44,094 nt of DNA from Bacteroidota bacterium (lineage in GTDB: Bacteria > Bacteroidota > Ignavibacteria > UBA10030 > BY39). A program made the translations under genes and the position numbers. The DNA lies in contig JASEGV010000019.1 of NCBI GenBank assembly GCA_030017895.1, positions 1-44,094 on the forward strand, in the 5' to 3' direction. This document shows positions 1-7,505 of the stretch, in pieces; the first letter of the stretch is position 1, and each line of letters starts with the position of its first letter. Below the pieces are notes generated by a model that worked only from the letters and a program-made list of their open reading frames with translations, made no database searches and was not told the origin of the DNA.

Positions 1-2
1 CT

Positions 3-446
3 TTGATAAACACGATGGTATATACACAAGATACACAACAGCGTGCATGGTTGTTACAATTTGCGAGCGATAAAGCACAAGAGTGGCAGATGAAGCGAGC
101 CGAAGCAGAATCGATTGCCACAAAACTTGGTATGCCGATTCGGCAAACATATACCGATGGAGTAACGATTGAGCTTCAGCGATTTGAAGCAGGAATGCCA
201 ATTTACTACATGACGCACAATCTTAGTGCAGCACGAACAATTTCTACGAATAAAGTGTGGCCAAGTGGTGGATATGGTTTTTCATTAACCGGAAGTACCG
301 ATACACTTGGAATTTGGGATGCAGGCCGTGTAAGACTTGAGCATCAAGAATTTGCAACGAATCGTGTTACGCAAGTTGATGGAGCAACTACTAATAGTAA
401 CCATGCAACGCACGCGGGCTCGGGTTGTTCTGTTCTTTCGATTTAA
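3..446 (+). pseudogene. S8 (subtilisin-like) peptidase, N-terminal fragment, truncated
   Basis: The frame is open from the window edge, so the 5' end is probably missing. It carries a propeptide-like segment, then 'IWDAG' (the expected catalytic Asp region) and 'RVTQVDGATT' followed by 'NHATHA', which matches the His region of S8 peptidases ('HxTHVAGT'). Homology stops at that His motif, near 412, and the last residues (GSGCSVLSI) read through unrelated DNA out of frame. The Ser-containing half of the catalytic domain is absent, so the product could not be an active protease. The following DNA encodes the end of an aminotransferase in another frame. The assignment rests on motif recognition; the truncation is seen directly. 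Confidence 0.72.
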
Positions 447-613
447 ACACACCCGACGAACGTAACAAACTGAAAAGTTCTTGCTACGATAAAGGACTGA
501 TTATACTCGGTTGTGGAGAGCGCTCGATGCGCTTCAGACCGCCACTGAATATTTCAAGGTCTGAAATCGATTTAGGAATTTCAATCATCAAAGGAGCGTT
601 GGAAGAGTTGTAA
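407..613 (+). pseudogene. L-lysine 6-transaminase-like C-terminal remnant
   Basis: Read in the frame of position 407, the DNA encodes 'NARGLGLFCSFDL', then 'GLIILGCGERSMRFRPPLNIS' style sequence ending 'IIKGALEEL'. This strongly resembles the last 65 or so residues of class III aminotransferases of the lysine 6-transaminase (lat) type, where 'RGxGLxxAFDLP' and 'CGxRSxRFRPxL' are conserved. The PLP-binding lysine and all upstream regions are missing and no good start codon or ribosome binding site precedes it. It is joined directly to the S8 fragment, in a different frame. It is followed 21 bases later by a strong hairpin terminator, consistent with the true 3' end of the original gene. Confidence 0.72.
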
Positions 614-634
614 GATAAAAGTTGCGGTATATTG

Positions 635-669
635 AAGCCGATTCCTCAGACTGGGGAATCGGCTTTTGT
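635..669 (+). terminator. Rho-independent terminator
   Basis: A perfect 11-bp stem, AAGCCGATTCC (635-645) with GGAATCGGCTT (655-665), has a 9-nt loop and runs into TTTT. It lies 21 bases after the aminotransferase remnant and fits the natural 3' end of that gene. Confidence 0.75.
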
Positions 670-673
670 ATAT

Positions 674-750
674 GTCGGAACGCCCGCCTGAACGGCTTGC
701 CCCGTAGGACGGGGCGAGTCGGGCAGGCCTGTTCCGACCTTTTTGTTTTT
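674..750 (+). repeat. Long GC-rich hairpin repeat, possible second terminator
   Basis: The outer arms GTCGGAAC (674-681) and GTTCCGAC (731-738) enclose a shorter GCCTG/CAGGC pairing. The core is the perfect stem GCCCCGT (699-705)/ACGGGGC (709-715) with an AGG loop. The right arm is followed by CTTTTTGTTTTT, so it could terminate transcription on the plus strand. The interior is far richer in G+C than the surroundings, suggesting an inserted palindromic repeat. The rest of the gap up to 914 is AT-rich and shows only a possible promoter. Confidence 0.6.
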
Positions 751-855
751 AACCACCAATTTGCATGGATTCTTGGGTCAGATAGCAATCAATATTAGTG
801 AATATAGCTTGTTTTATGGGTGTTTCAAATTTTTTGCAATTATTTTTAATAAAAC

Positions 856-885
856 TTGCCAAATAATAAAAAAAAACATTATATT
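856..885 (+). promoter_or_regulatory. Possible sigma-70-like promoter for the lipoprotein gene
   Basis: TTGCCA (856-861) and TATATT (880-885) are separated by 18 bases of A-rich DNA and lie about 30 bases before the ATG at 914. The fit is moderate, and such boxes occur by chance in AT-rich DNA. Confidence 0.3.
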
Positions 886-913
886 AACACAGCATCCGAA
901 TAAGCGAAACTGA

Positions 914-2329
914 ATGACCAAACAAGTAAAAATATTATTTCTAACTTTGCTTTTCCTCTTGGGTGGAATTGCATTGCAATTTACGTCTTGTAGGAAAACA
1001 CCCACAGAACCGTCTCAGCCTGGAATTTCCCTGGAAGCCGAAGATGTTGCCGTTACTGAAGTTTGGCTCAGAGTACGCACCCAAGCCCAAAGCGGCAGGC
1101 TCACACTATTTCGCAATGACAGTATTATTGTAACAATCCCCGACTCTCTGCTCGGAGTTTATCCCGCCAACGGCGGGACTCTTCGCTCTGGGCTTGACAC
1201 GCTCATAGTTGACGAAGGACTCCTCCCTAAGCACACTTACACATACAAACTCACTCGTACATTGCCGTTTGGACTTTCTGAGAGCACACGGCTTACAGTA
1301 ACGACGATGGATACAACTTCACATAACTTTACTTGGGAGATTGATACGCTCGGCGATGGTGCGAGTAGTGTGCTTTATGATGTTGCAATTATAAATGATA
1401 CTCTTGCCTATGCGGTTGGAGAAATATATAAGAGAGATTCGACTGGACAGTTTGAGGTTGATCCGTATAATGTAGCGAAATGGGACGGTAAGAAATGGCA
1501 TTTATTAAAAGTTTCATTTAGAGATTATGGAAACCCAACAGTATGGCCCGGTGTGCTAAAAGCTGTATATGGATTTTCGGCTGATAATATTTATGTAGCA
1601 TCATCGGCAAATTTATTAAAATGGAATGGAACAAGTTGGCAAGAAAAAGCATTTTTTATGACTGATATATCTTGGAATGGTAGAGTTAAAAAAATTTGGG
1701 GGTCAAGTGAAAATTATATGCATTTAGTTGGTGATAACGGTGCTATTTATTTTTTCAACGGCGTCAGTTGGCGGCGGTTGGAGAGCGGGACGGACGTGGA
1801 TTTGACAGATATATGGGGGACACAAGATGAACAAGAGATATGGACGTGTGGATGGAACTGGCAAGGGGGAAGCGTCATCATACGGAAACATGGTAGTAGT
1901 TGGCAAACGGTCTGGAACGGACAAACGCCAACGCCGCCGTATCTTTACAAGGGCTCGATGAGCACACTGTGGAGTGCAGGGCGAACAGAATTTCTTATAG
2001 CATCTGGCGATCTATTTCGTCACAGTTTCCTTAACACATCTATCTTAAGATTCGAAATAGTTATTACACCTAGTGGATGGTATCGATTTAACTTCGGCAA
2101 TTTCCCTTATCGTTTACGAGGCACTGCATCAAACAACATTATTGCAGTAGGAGACGGTGCAATGGTATGGCACTTCAACGGTCGAACATGGTTTAGATAT
2201 GAGCAGCTTCGAAACGAGAATGACCGGTTATACGGTCTGGCAGTATTAGACAATTTAATTGTAGCAGTAGGTACTCGTTATGGTGAAGGTCCATTTCGCT
2301 ATGCATTGGTAATAAGGGGAAGTAGGTGA
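914..2329 (+). CDS. Putative lipoprotein with propeller-like WNGxxW repeats
   Basis: A 471-residue protein with an N-terminal hydrophobic stretch (residues 7-22) ending in 'FTSC', a plausible lipobox with Cys26 as the lipidated residue, so it is probably anchored in a membrane. After an extracellular-domain-like segment (about 45-135), residues 140-471 contain recurring '(W/F)(D/N)GxxW' units: WDGKKW, WNGTSW, FNGVSW, FNGRTW, plus HGSSW. Each is preceded by an 'AVG' or 'GDNG' beta-strand signature, as in sialidase-like beta-propellers. No catalytic motif was recognised. It is monocistronic, with a possible promoter at 856-885, and is followed by an insertion sequence. A GC-rich palindrome lies inside the reading frame at 1162-1178 and encodes 'YPANGGT'. 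Function is unknown; cell-surface binding is an inference. Confidence 0.8.
   Translation: MTKQVKILFLTLLFLLGGIALQFTSCRKTPTEPSQPGISLEAEDVAVTEVWLRVRTQAQSGRLTLFRNDSIIVTIPDSLLGVYPANGGTLRSGLDTLIVDEGLLPKHTYTYKLTRTLPFGLSESTRLTVTTMDTTSHNFTWEIDTLGDGASSVLYDVAIINDTLAYAVGEIYKRDSTGQFEVDPYNVAKWDGKKWHLLKVSFRDYGNPTVWPGVLKAVYGFSADNIYVASSANLLKWNGTSWQEKAFFMTDISWNGRVKKIWGSSENYMHLVGDNGAIYFFNGVSWRRLESGTDVDLTDIWGTQDEQEIWTCGWNWQGGSVIIRKHGSSWQTVWNGQTPTPPYLYKGSMSTLWSAGRTEFLIASGDLFRHSFLNTSILRFEIVITPSGWYRFNFGNFPYRLRGTASNNIIAVGDGAMVWHFNGRTWFRYEQLRNENDRLYGLAVLDNLIVAVGTRYGEGPFRYALVIRGSR
1162..1178. repeat. GC-rich palindrome inside the lipoprotein gene
   Basis: TCCCGCC-AAC-GGCGGGA is a perfect 7-bp stem with a 3-nt loop, in frame within the lipoprotein gene. 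The same 7-bp arms with a different loop occur in glmM at 31963-31979. Confidence 0.7.
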
Positions 2330-2404
2330 TTAAAAATAAGAGAAGAGAATAAACTGTTTGTTCGACTATGGTAACATTCTTTCAAGTTTTCTTAATTCAC
2401 AATA

Positions 2405-2421
2405 GGGTATCTCTAAAAACT
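2405..2421 (+). repeat. IS5-family left terminal inverted repeat
   Basis: 17-bp end that matches the right end at 15 positions and abuts the AATA target duplicate on its left. Confidence 0.88.
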
Positions 2422-2503
2422 CAACAAAATGCAGTTCACCGAATTTTGTAGAAAAAAGTTTTTTTCGTATAATGGTAGAGAACATTGTAGGAAGATATTT
2501 TTT

Positions 2504-3547
2504 ATGAAACACAAAGACAACCGACCTCGTTCTTTTTTTGACGAACACTTTCGTTTGGAAAAGTTGAGCCAGCAAAACGATCCGCTACATAAACTCAAAG
2601 AACGGATCCACTGGGAATTGTTTCGTCCCTTGTTGAATGAAACGCTTTACAAAGAAGCCAAAGGTCCTGGCGGCTGCCGTCCCTATGACTATGTGCTGAT
2701 GTTCAAGATACTCATTTTACAACGTTACTATAATATTAGCGATGATAAGATGGAGTTCGCAATTTTAGACCGTCTTTCATTTATGCGTTTTTTGGGATTG
2801 ACCATTTCCGACAAAGTTCCCGATGCTAAAACGATCTGGCTCTTTCGCGAACAACTAACAAAAGCCGGTGCGATAGAAAAACTGTTCGTGATTTTTAATG
2901 AATATCTCAACAACGAAGGGCTTGTTGCTCATGAAGGGAAGATGGTGGATGCTAGTTTTGTAGAAGTTCCTATTCAACGCAACACTCGTCAGGAGAACAA
3001 ATACATTAAGAAGGGAAACATTCCCGAGCAGTGGAAAGAGAACCCACATAAGTTGGCACAAAAAGATACCGATGCTCGTTGGACGAAGAAAAACGGAAAA
3101 AATTATTATGGCTATAAAAATCATATTAAAGCCGATACAAAAAGCAAGTTGATAGATAGTTATGTGGTTACCAATGCCAGTGTGCACGATAGTCAAACAG
3201 TGGAGCAATTGATTTCAGAAAAAGATGCTGGACAACCCCTTCATGCCGACAGTGCCTATAGTGGCGAGCCAGTTGTCCAGGCGGTAGAAGAAAAAAAGAT
3301 AATCAACCAGATTCAAGAAAAAGGATATCGCAATCATCCGCTTTCAGAAGAACAAAAAGAAAACAATCGTCATAAATCTAAAATACGCGCACGAGTTGAA
3401 CACATCTTTGGCTTTGTAGAAAATAGTATGGGCGGCTTATGTATCCGAACTATCGGACTGACAAGAACTACGGCTGTCATAGGATTGATGAATCTTACGT
3501 ACAACTTATTTCGGTACCTCCAGCTAACACAACTAAATTCGGGATAG
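2504..3547 (+). CDS. IS5-family DDE transposase
   Basis: The ATG at 2504 is chosen because GGAAG lies about 9 bases upstream; an ATG at 2429 in the same frame lacks such a site. The 347-residue product begins 'MKHKDNRPRSFFDEHF', followed by the usual N-terminal IS5-type domain ('YDYVLMFKILILQRYYNISDDKMEFAILDRLSFMRF', split here as the well-known DUF772-like region). Catalytic residues are Asp149 in 'MVDASFV', Asp249 in 'HADSAYSG' and Glu299 in 'ARVEHIFG', the DDE triad of the IS5/IS4 superfamily. 'GYKNHIKAD' between the two Asp residues is also typical. The gene looks intact and the element complete, so it may still be active. Confidence 0.95.
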   Translation: MKHKDNRPRSFFDEHFRLEKLSQQNDPLHKLKERIHWELFRPLLNETLYKEAKGPGGCRPYDYVLMFKILILQRYYNISDDKMEFAILDRLSFMRFLGLTISDKVPDAKTIWLFREQLTKAGAIEKLFVIFNEYLNNEGLVAHEGKMVDASFVEVPIQRNTRQENKYIKKGNIPEQWKENPHKLAQKDTDARWTKKNGKNYYGYKNHIKADTKSKLIDSYVVTNASVHDSQTVEQLISEKDAGQPLHADSAYSGEPVVQAVEEKKIINQIQEKGYRNHPLSEEQKENNRHKSKIRARVEHIFGFVENSMGGLCIRTIGLTRTTAVIGLMNLTYNLFRYLQLTQLNSG

Positions 3548-3727
3548 CAGGGGATCAGTGTGCCCTATTGGGTCTCCAAATCGAAAAATGAGAAATAATC
3601 AACAAAAACGATGAAGCAATTAACAACGCAATGTCAACAAGGAAGTGTCCATAAAAAAAGTGGATAAAATTTTGCTTTTTAGAAAATTATTTAATATAAT
3701 TCTATCAAACAATGGCATCGAAAAAGT

Positions 3728-3744
3728 AGTTTTTAGAGGTGCCC
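3728..3744 (-). repeat. IS5-family right terminal inverted repeat
   Basis: AGTTTTTAGAGGTGCCC, inverted relative to 2405-2421, followed directly by the AATA target duplicate. Confidence 0.88.
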
Positions 3745-3779
3745 AATATTTATTTATAATAATTTAAGGAGAAAATAAC

Positions 3780-6700
3780 ATGAGTAATTTAAAAAGAAAA
3801 ATGGTCTTTCTGATCGCTATTATCATTGCTCTGATGCTTTCGCCTATACCGATGAAATCACAAGAATTGTGCGGAGTCATTCCAGAAGAAGGGATGACAT
3901 TTCAAAAAGCCGTGCCATATGCATCGTTACAAGAACTCTCAAGCTATCGCCCAGCGTGGACTCGACATATCAAATTATCCGTACACATCGTACGTTACTC
4001 TAATGGTAGTGGTGGAATTTCACAGAGCACAATCAATACCGCTGTACAGCAACTCAATTCAGCTTATTCAACTGCACAGATCGCATTCGAGATTGCGAAT
4101 ACTTATTATATCGATAATGATACTTACGCATATCTCGATAATGAGGCAGAAAGAATAGCACTTATGGCTATCAACGTGCAACCTGCTACTATCAATGTGT
4201 ACTTTGTACCGGGTGCTGCCGGAATTTCTGGAGCTGCCTATCAACCGGGTATCAGATTGATTGTCGTGAATGCGTACGCAACCAATGGCACTACCTTTCC
4301 GCACGAGGTGGGACATAATTTATTTATCTTGCATACTCACGATGAAACATACGGGAAGGAAAGAATAACTCGCGTCGATATTCCCAATTGTACAGCCAAT
4401 TGTAGTTCAGCGGGTGATCTTCTCTGCGATACACCGGCGGATCCGAATCTTTACGGTAATGTGAATGCAAATTGTCAATGGACGGGAAGCGGTACAGACC
4501 CTTGTGGTCATACGAACTACAATCCAGACACAAGAAATTACATGTCATATGCAGGTCAGTGTCGTAACCAGTTCAGTAGCCAGCAGATTGACCGGATGCA
4601 CTATATGCTTAGCACTAACCCTACTATTCGCCCGCTAATCCAGGTATCTGTTTCTATGGCGAATAAGGTTGGTAACAACACCGTAACAGGGAGTACACTC
4701 TCAGTTAATACGTCGACTGTCAACTCGGGTAGCGATATAGTTCTGCTGGATGGAGACCAGTACAACGGAAAAACGAATCATGAACGGTTTTCCAATTATG
4801 CTGGTCCGCAGGGCACCGGCGATTATAAGCACAACGAGTGGAACGGCAATGCTACTGAGTTCAGATTGCTGGAGAATTTCACTGTCGATAGAACAACCGA
4901 AAATGGTCGCAAAAGAGACGCGAATTTCAAACATCTAAATCCAAATCAAGTTAGATCAGAGTTAATTGAGACAGGTGTAACAGGTAGCTTCGAATGGAAA
5001 GACCCTTGGTGGGTAGATGGAAGCGGTAACCAGCCAAATACATTTCGAAATATTACAACTATCCTTAATGAAGGCGTGTTCTTGAATCAAAGGATACAAG
5101 ATGGGGTTTACTACACCGTCCGTGTGCCGCAGAGCCAGCCAATCGGCGGGTATAATGCTAACTTTGGCGTTTGGTCAGGCGAAGGCGCAACGCTTACTAA
5201 TCCTACAAATCTAGAAAGTCCAGTCGTGTTTAATAGCACAGATGCGGTAGTGAAAGCTAATTATAAACTTCCAATGAAATCGAATCTATCAACTGCAATT
5301 ACGGGAAACACACAAAGAAAATTAGTAGACTATGATGGTTTATGGTTAGCTTATGAGAGTGCAGGTAGAGTATGGGTTGCTAAATCAACAGATGGTGCGA
5401 ATTCATGGATACCTGAAAGTTATATTGGTGAGGGAAGCAAACCTTCAATATCAGCGGGTGCAAGTGGTAGAGATATCACTTTCAATAAAAAGCAGGCTGA
5501 TAATACCTATTCAGTTTTTTGGAGGCGTTTTGGAGTGCCCAATACTGATGTTGTGGGTTTAGGTTCTACAACAAGTGATGTGGAACCAAATCCAGTAGTA
5601 GGGGATATTTGTGTAGGATATTATCCAAACTATCCCACTCCGATTCCAATTTATAACGTGTATTTTTTCTGGAATAATACTAATGGAATAAGTTATCATA
5701 CGAAAACTGTTATTGCTGCTTCTCATTCATACGAAAGTGGCGGAACTTTGACTAAACCAAATTCCCTACTCAGAAATCCAAGTCTCGCTATGCCATATTT
5801 AACGTATGACGATAATACAAAAATATATTTAAGAAAGTTTTGGAGCGATACAGCAACGTATCAAAGTGGATTCGGTGGCGAGGAAATCGTTCCTGCCAGC
5901 GACCGTGAAGACCTAGGCACATTGAATGATCGTGAAAGCCGCAAATCTCAAGTAACATCTTCTGGAGATATAGTTTGGGAAGTAGGTAACTATCTACCTT
6001 TTAGAGATGATCCTATTGACGCTAACAGCTTTCAATCTCTCGCACTGGCACCAGAGCCCGGTGACCCTCCACCATCACCGCCAAAGTCTGCAATATTTTA
6101 TCAGAAACGAAACAGCAACGGCACATATGGTGCTGCAATATCATGGTCTGGGTCATTCAATTTTTATAACCCAACAATCGCATCATATAACGGCAATATA
6201 ACTGTAATGTGGGAAACCGGTGTAAATATGTATCGTGTCAGCTCGCCCAATTTAGGCATCGGAAACGCTGTTATTACTGCTGGAGTAAATCCAAACCTTG
6301 CTTCTGATCAATTAAAATACGCTTATTTAACAAGCTCAGCACCGTTGTTTAATTTAAACGTCCAACCCGAACAAGCAGTCGGACCGATTCCGCTTGATAG
6401 CTGCGAAATAGTTGTGTGCGAGGATGATCCGGGTAATGTTTATGATGTAACGACATCGAGAAGCGGTATAATTTGGTCGGTTAGCGACAGCACACGCTTT
6501 GAAGTTATCATAGGACAACCAAAATTATTTGCTGCCAATGGCTCTGTTGCACGTGTCCCATTTGAAGAAATAGCAGGTAGTGCCGATGTAACAAGTATAG
6601 ATAACCTTGTCGATTTACTAAAAACAAAACCGTTTAAAATTACAAGAGATAGTATAAGAGTCGGAGGCGAGATTATTGTAAGGAATCCTAATGGTTTAAT

Positions 6701-7265
6701 AATACCTGGTACTCCCTACGGTAAAGTGAAATTTGAATTAGTAGATGCAACGACAGGAAATGTTTTGATGCGAATCGGGAACGAGATGACTTTTGAACAA
6801 TCGAGTAAAATACGGTTTAACAACAAATCACCGGTAAAAAATTTAGCTGGAAGAACCGTTTACATTCGACCTCGCTTTGTTGGTTTCCCGAAGAAAAATT
6901 TATCGGGGACAATAGTAAATAATTATTACATTAAAAATATTGTTCCGAGTTCGCAAGCAATCTCAAAATCAAACACTAATGAAGAAGTAAAAAATATGCC
7001 GGTAGATTTTGGTCTGTCTCAAAACCATCCCAACCCGTTTAATCCAACGACACAAATAAGCTATGCGCTTCCTGATCCGGGTTATATTACACTCAAAATT
7101 TACGATGTCCTCGGTCGCGAAGTGGCAACTCTTGTTGATGAGTTTAAAGATGGTGGTTATTATGAAGCAACTTGGGATGCAACAAATATTCCAAGCGGCG
7201 TATTTTTCTACCGAATGCAGACTGGTTCGTTTAGTGAAACCAAGAAACTTATTTTGATGCGGTAA
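3780..7265 (+). CDS. M43-like (pappalysin/cytophagalysin) secreted metalloprotease with T9SS sorting domain
   Basis: A 1161-residue exported protein. The ATG is preceded by a strong AAGGAG. A signal peptide spans residues 1-27 (MSNLKRKMVFLIA..., ending near 'KSQE'). Residues about 50-290 form a zincin domain: 'HEVGHNLFILH' (His175, Glu176, His179, His185) and the Met-turn 'NYMSY' (Met255), with 'GDLLCDTPAD' between them, as in M43B peptidases. The usual Gly at the eighth motif position is Phe182. A long middle region (330-1050) contains beta-rich, bacterial-sialidase-like strings. The last 80 or so residues are a T9SS type A sorting domain ('NPNPFNPTTQISYALP', 'LKIYDVLGREVATLV', 'SGVFFYRM', 'KKLILMR'). 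It is probably released or anchored on the cell surface. An IS element lies just upstream and terminators lie downstream. Confidence 0.9.
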   Translation: MSNLKRKMVFLIAIIIALMLSPIPMKSQELCGVIPEEGMTFQKAVPYASLQELSSYRPAWTRHIKLSVHIVRYSNGSGGISQSTINTAVQQLNSAYSTAQIAFEIANTYYIDNDTYAYLDNEAERIALMAINVQPATINVYFVPGAAGISGAAYQPGIRLIVVNAYATNGTTFPHEVGHNLFILHTHDETYGKERITRVDIPNCTANCSSAGDLLCDTPADPNLYGNVNANCQWTGSGTDPCGHTNYNPDTRNYMSYAGQCRNQFSSQQIDRMHYMLSTNPTIRPLIQVSVSMANKVGNNTVTGSTLSVNTSTVNSGSDIVLLDGDQYNGKTNHERFSNYAGPQGTGDYKHNEWNGNATEFRLLENFTVDRTTENGRKRDANFKHLNPNQVRSELIETGVTGSFEWKDPWWVDGSGNQPNTFRNITTILNEGVFLNQRIQDGVYYTVRVPQSQPIGGYNANFGVWSGEGATLTNPTNLESPVVFNSTDAVVKANYKLPMKSNLSTAITGNTQRKLVDYDGLWLAYESAGRVWVAKSTDGANSWIPESYIGEGSKPSISAGASGRDITFNKKQADNTYSVFWRRFGVPNTDVVGLGSTTSDVEPNPVVGDICVGYYPNYPTPIPIYNVYFFWNNTNGISYHTKTVIAASHSYESGGTLTKPNSLLRNPSLAMPYLTYDDNTKIYLRKFWSDTATYQSGFGGEEIVPASDREDLGTLNDRESRKSQVTSSGDIVWEVGNYLPFRDDPIDANSFQSLALAPEPGDPPPSPPKSAIFYQKRNSNGTYGAAISWSGSFNFYNPTIASYNGNITVMWETGVNMYRVSSPNLGIGNAVITAGVNPNLASDQLKYAYLTSSAPLFNLNVQPEQAVGPIPLDSCEIVVCEDDPGNVYDVTTSRSGIIWSVSDSTRFEVIIGQPKLFAANGSVARVPFEEIAGSADVTSIDNLVDLLKTKPFKITRDSIRVGGEIIVRNPNGLIIPGTPYGKVKFELVDATTGNVLMRIGNEMTFEQSSKIRFNNKSPVKNLAGRTVYIRPRFVGFPKKNLSGTIVNNYYIKNIVPSSQAISKSNTNEEVKNMPVDFGLSQNHPNPFNPTTQISYALPDPGYITLKIYDVLGREVATLVDEFKDGGYYEATWDATNIPSGVFFYRMQTGSFSETKKLILMR

Positions 7266-7270
7266 TATCT

Positions 7271-7299
7271 TGTATGTCGAAATGCCATTTCGACTTACA
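7271..7299. repeat. Hairpin after the metalloprotease gene
   Basis: GTCGAAAT (7276-7283), loop GCC, ATTTCGAC (7287-7294), extended by TGTA/TACA outside one mismatch. It has no T-run, so it is more likely a repeat or an mRNA-stabilising hairpin than a terminator. Confidence 0.5.
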
Positions 7300-7351
7300 T
7301 AGTCCCGATTTATGAACAATCTTTCGTTAGGTAAAAATCGGAAGATTTACA

Positions 7352-7388
7352 GAGCCGGTTTCTCAGCGTGGGAAGTCGGCTCTTTTTT
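7352..7388 (+). terminator. Rho-independent terminator
   Basis: The stem GAGCCG (7352-7357)/CGGCTC (7377-7382) carries an additional TTC/GAA pairing inside and is followed by six T residues. It ends the metalloprotease transcript. Confidence 0.7.
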
Positions 7389-7399
7389 GTTAGTGCAGC

Positions 7400-7430
7400 G
7401 TAGGTCGGATTTTGTTTACATCCGACTTAC
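7400..7430. repeat. Inverted repeat before the C69 dipeptidase gene
   Basis: GTAGGTCGGAT (7400-7410) pairs with ATCCGACTTAC (7420-7430) over 11 positions including one G-T pair. It shares the GTCGGA core with the hairpin at 674-738. The rest of the 7266-7505 gap is AT-rich, without recognisable features. Confidence 0.45.
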
Positions 7431-7505
7431 TAAACCCCTCCTTTTGAATTTTAGTAGGTAAATATTATATTAAATGAAAAATTTATAAACAATTTGGGTA
7501 TAAAT

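Larger units (their letters stand above)
2405..3744 (+). mobile_element. Complete IS5-family insertion sequence (1340 bp)
   Basis: The left end GGGTATCTCTAAAAACT (2405-2421) and the reverse complement of the right end (3728-3744, GGGCACCTCTAAAAACT) match at 15 of 17 positions. The element is flanked by AATA on both sides (2401-2404 and 3745-3748), a 4-bp target duplication consistent with IS5-type transposition. It carries one intact DDE transposase gene. About 180 bp of non-coding DNA separates the transposase stop from the right inverted repeat. The element sits 35 bp upstream of the metalloprotease start codon, so it may alter expression of that gene. Confidence 0.93.
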
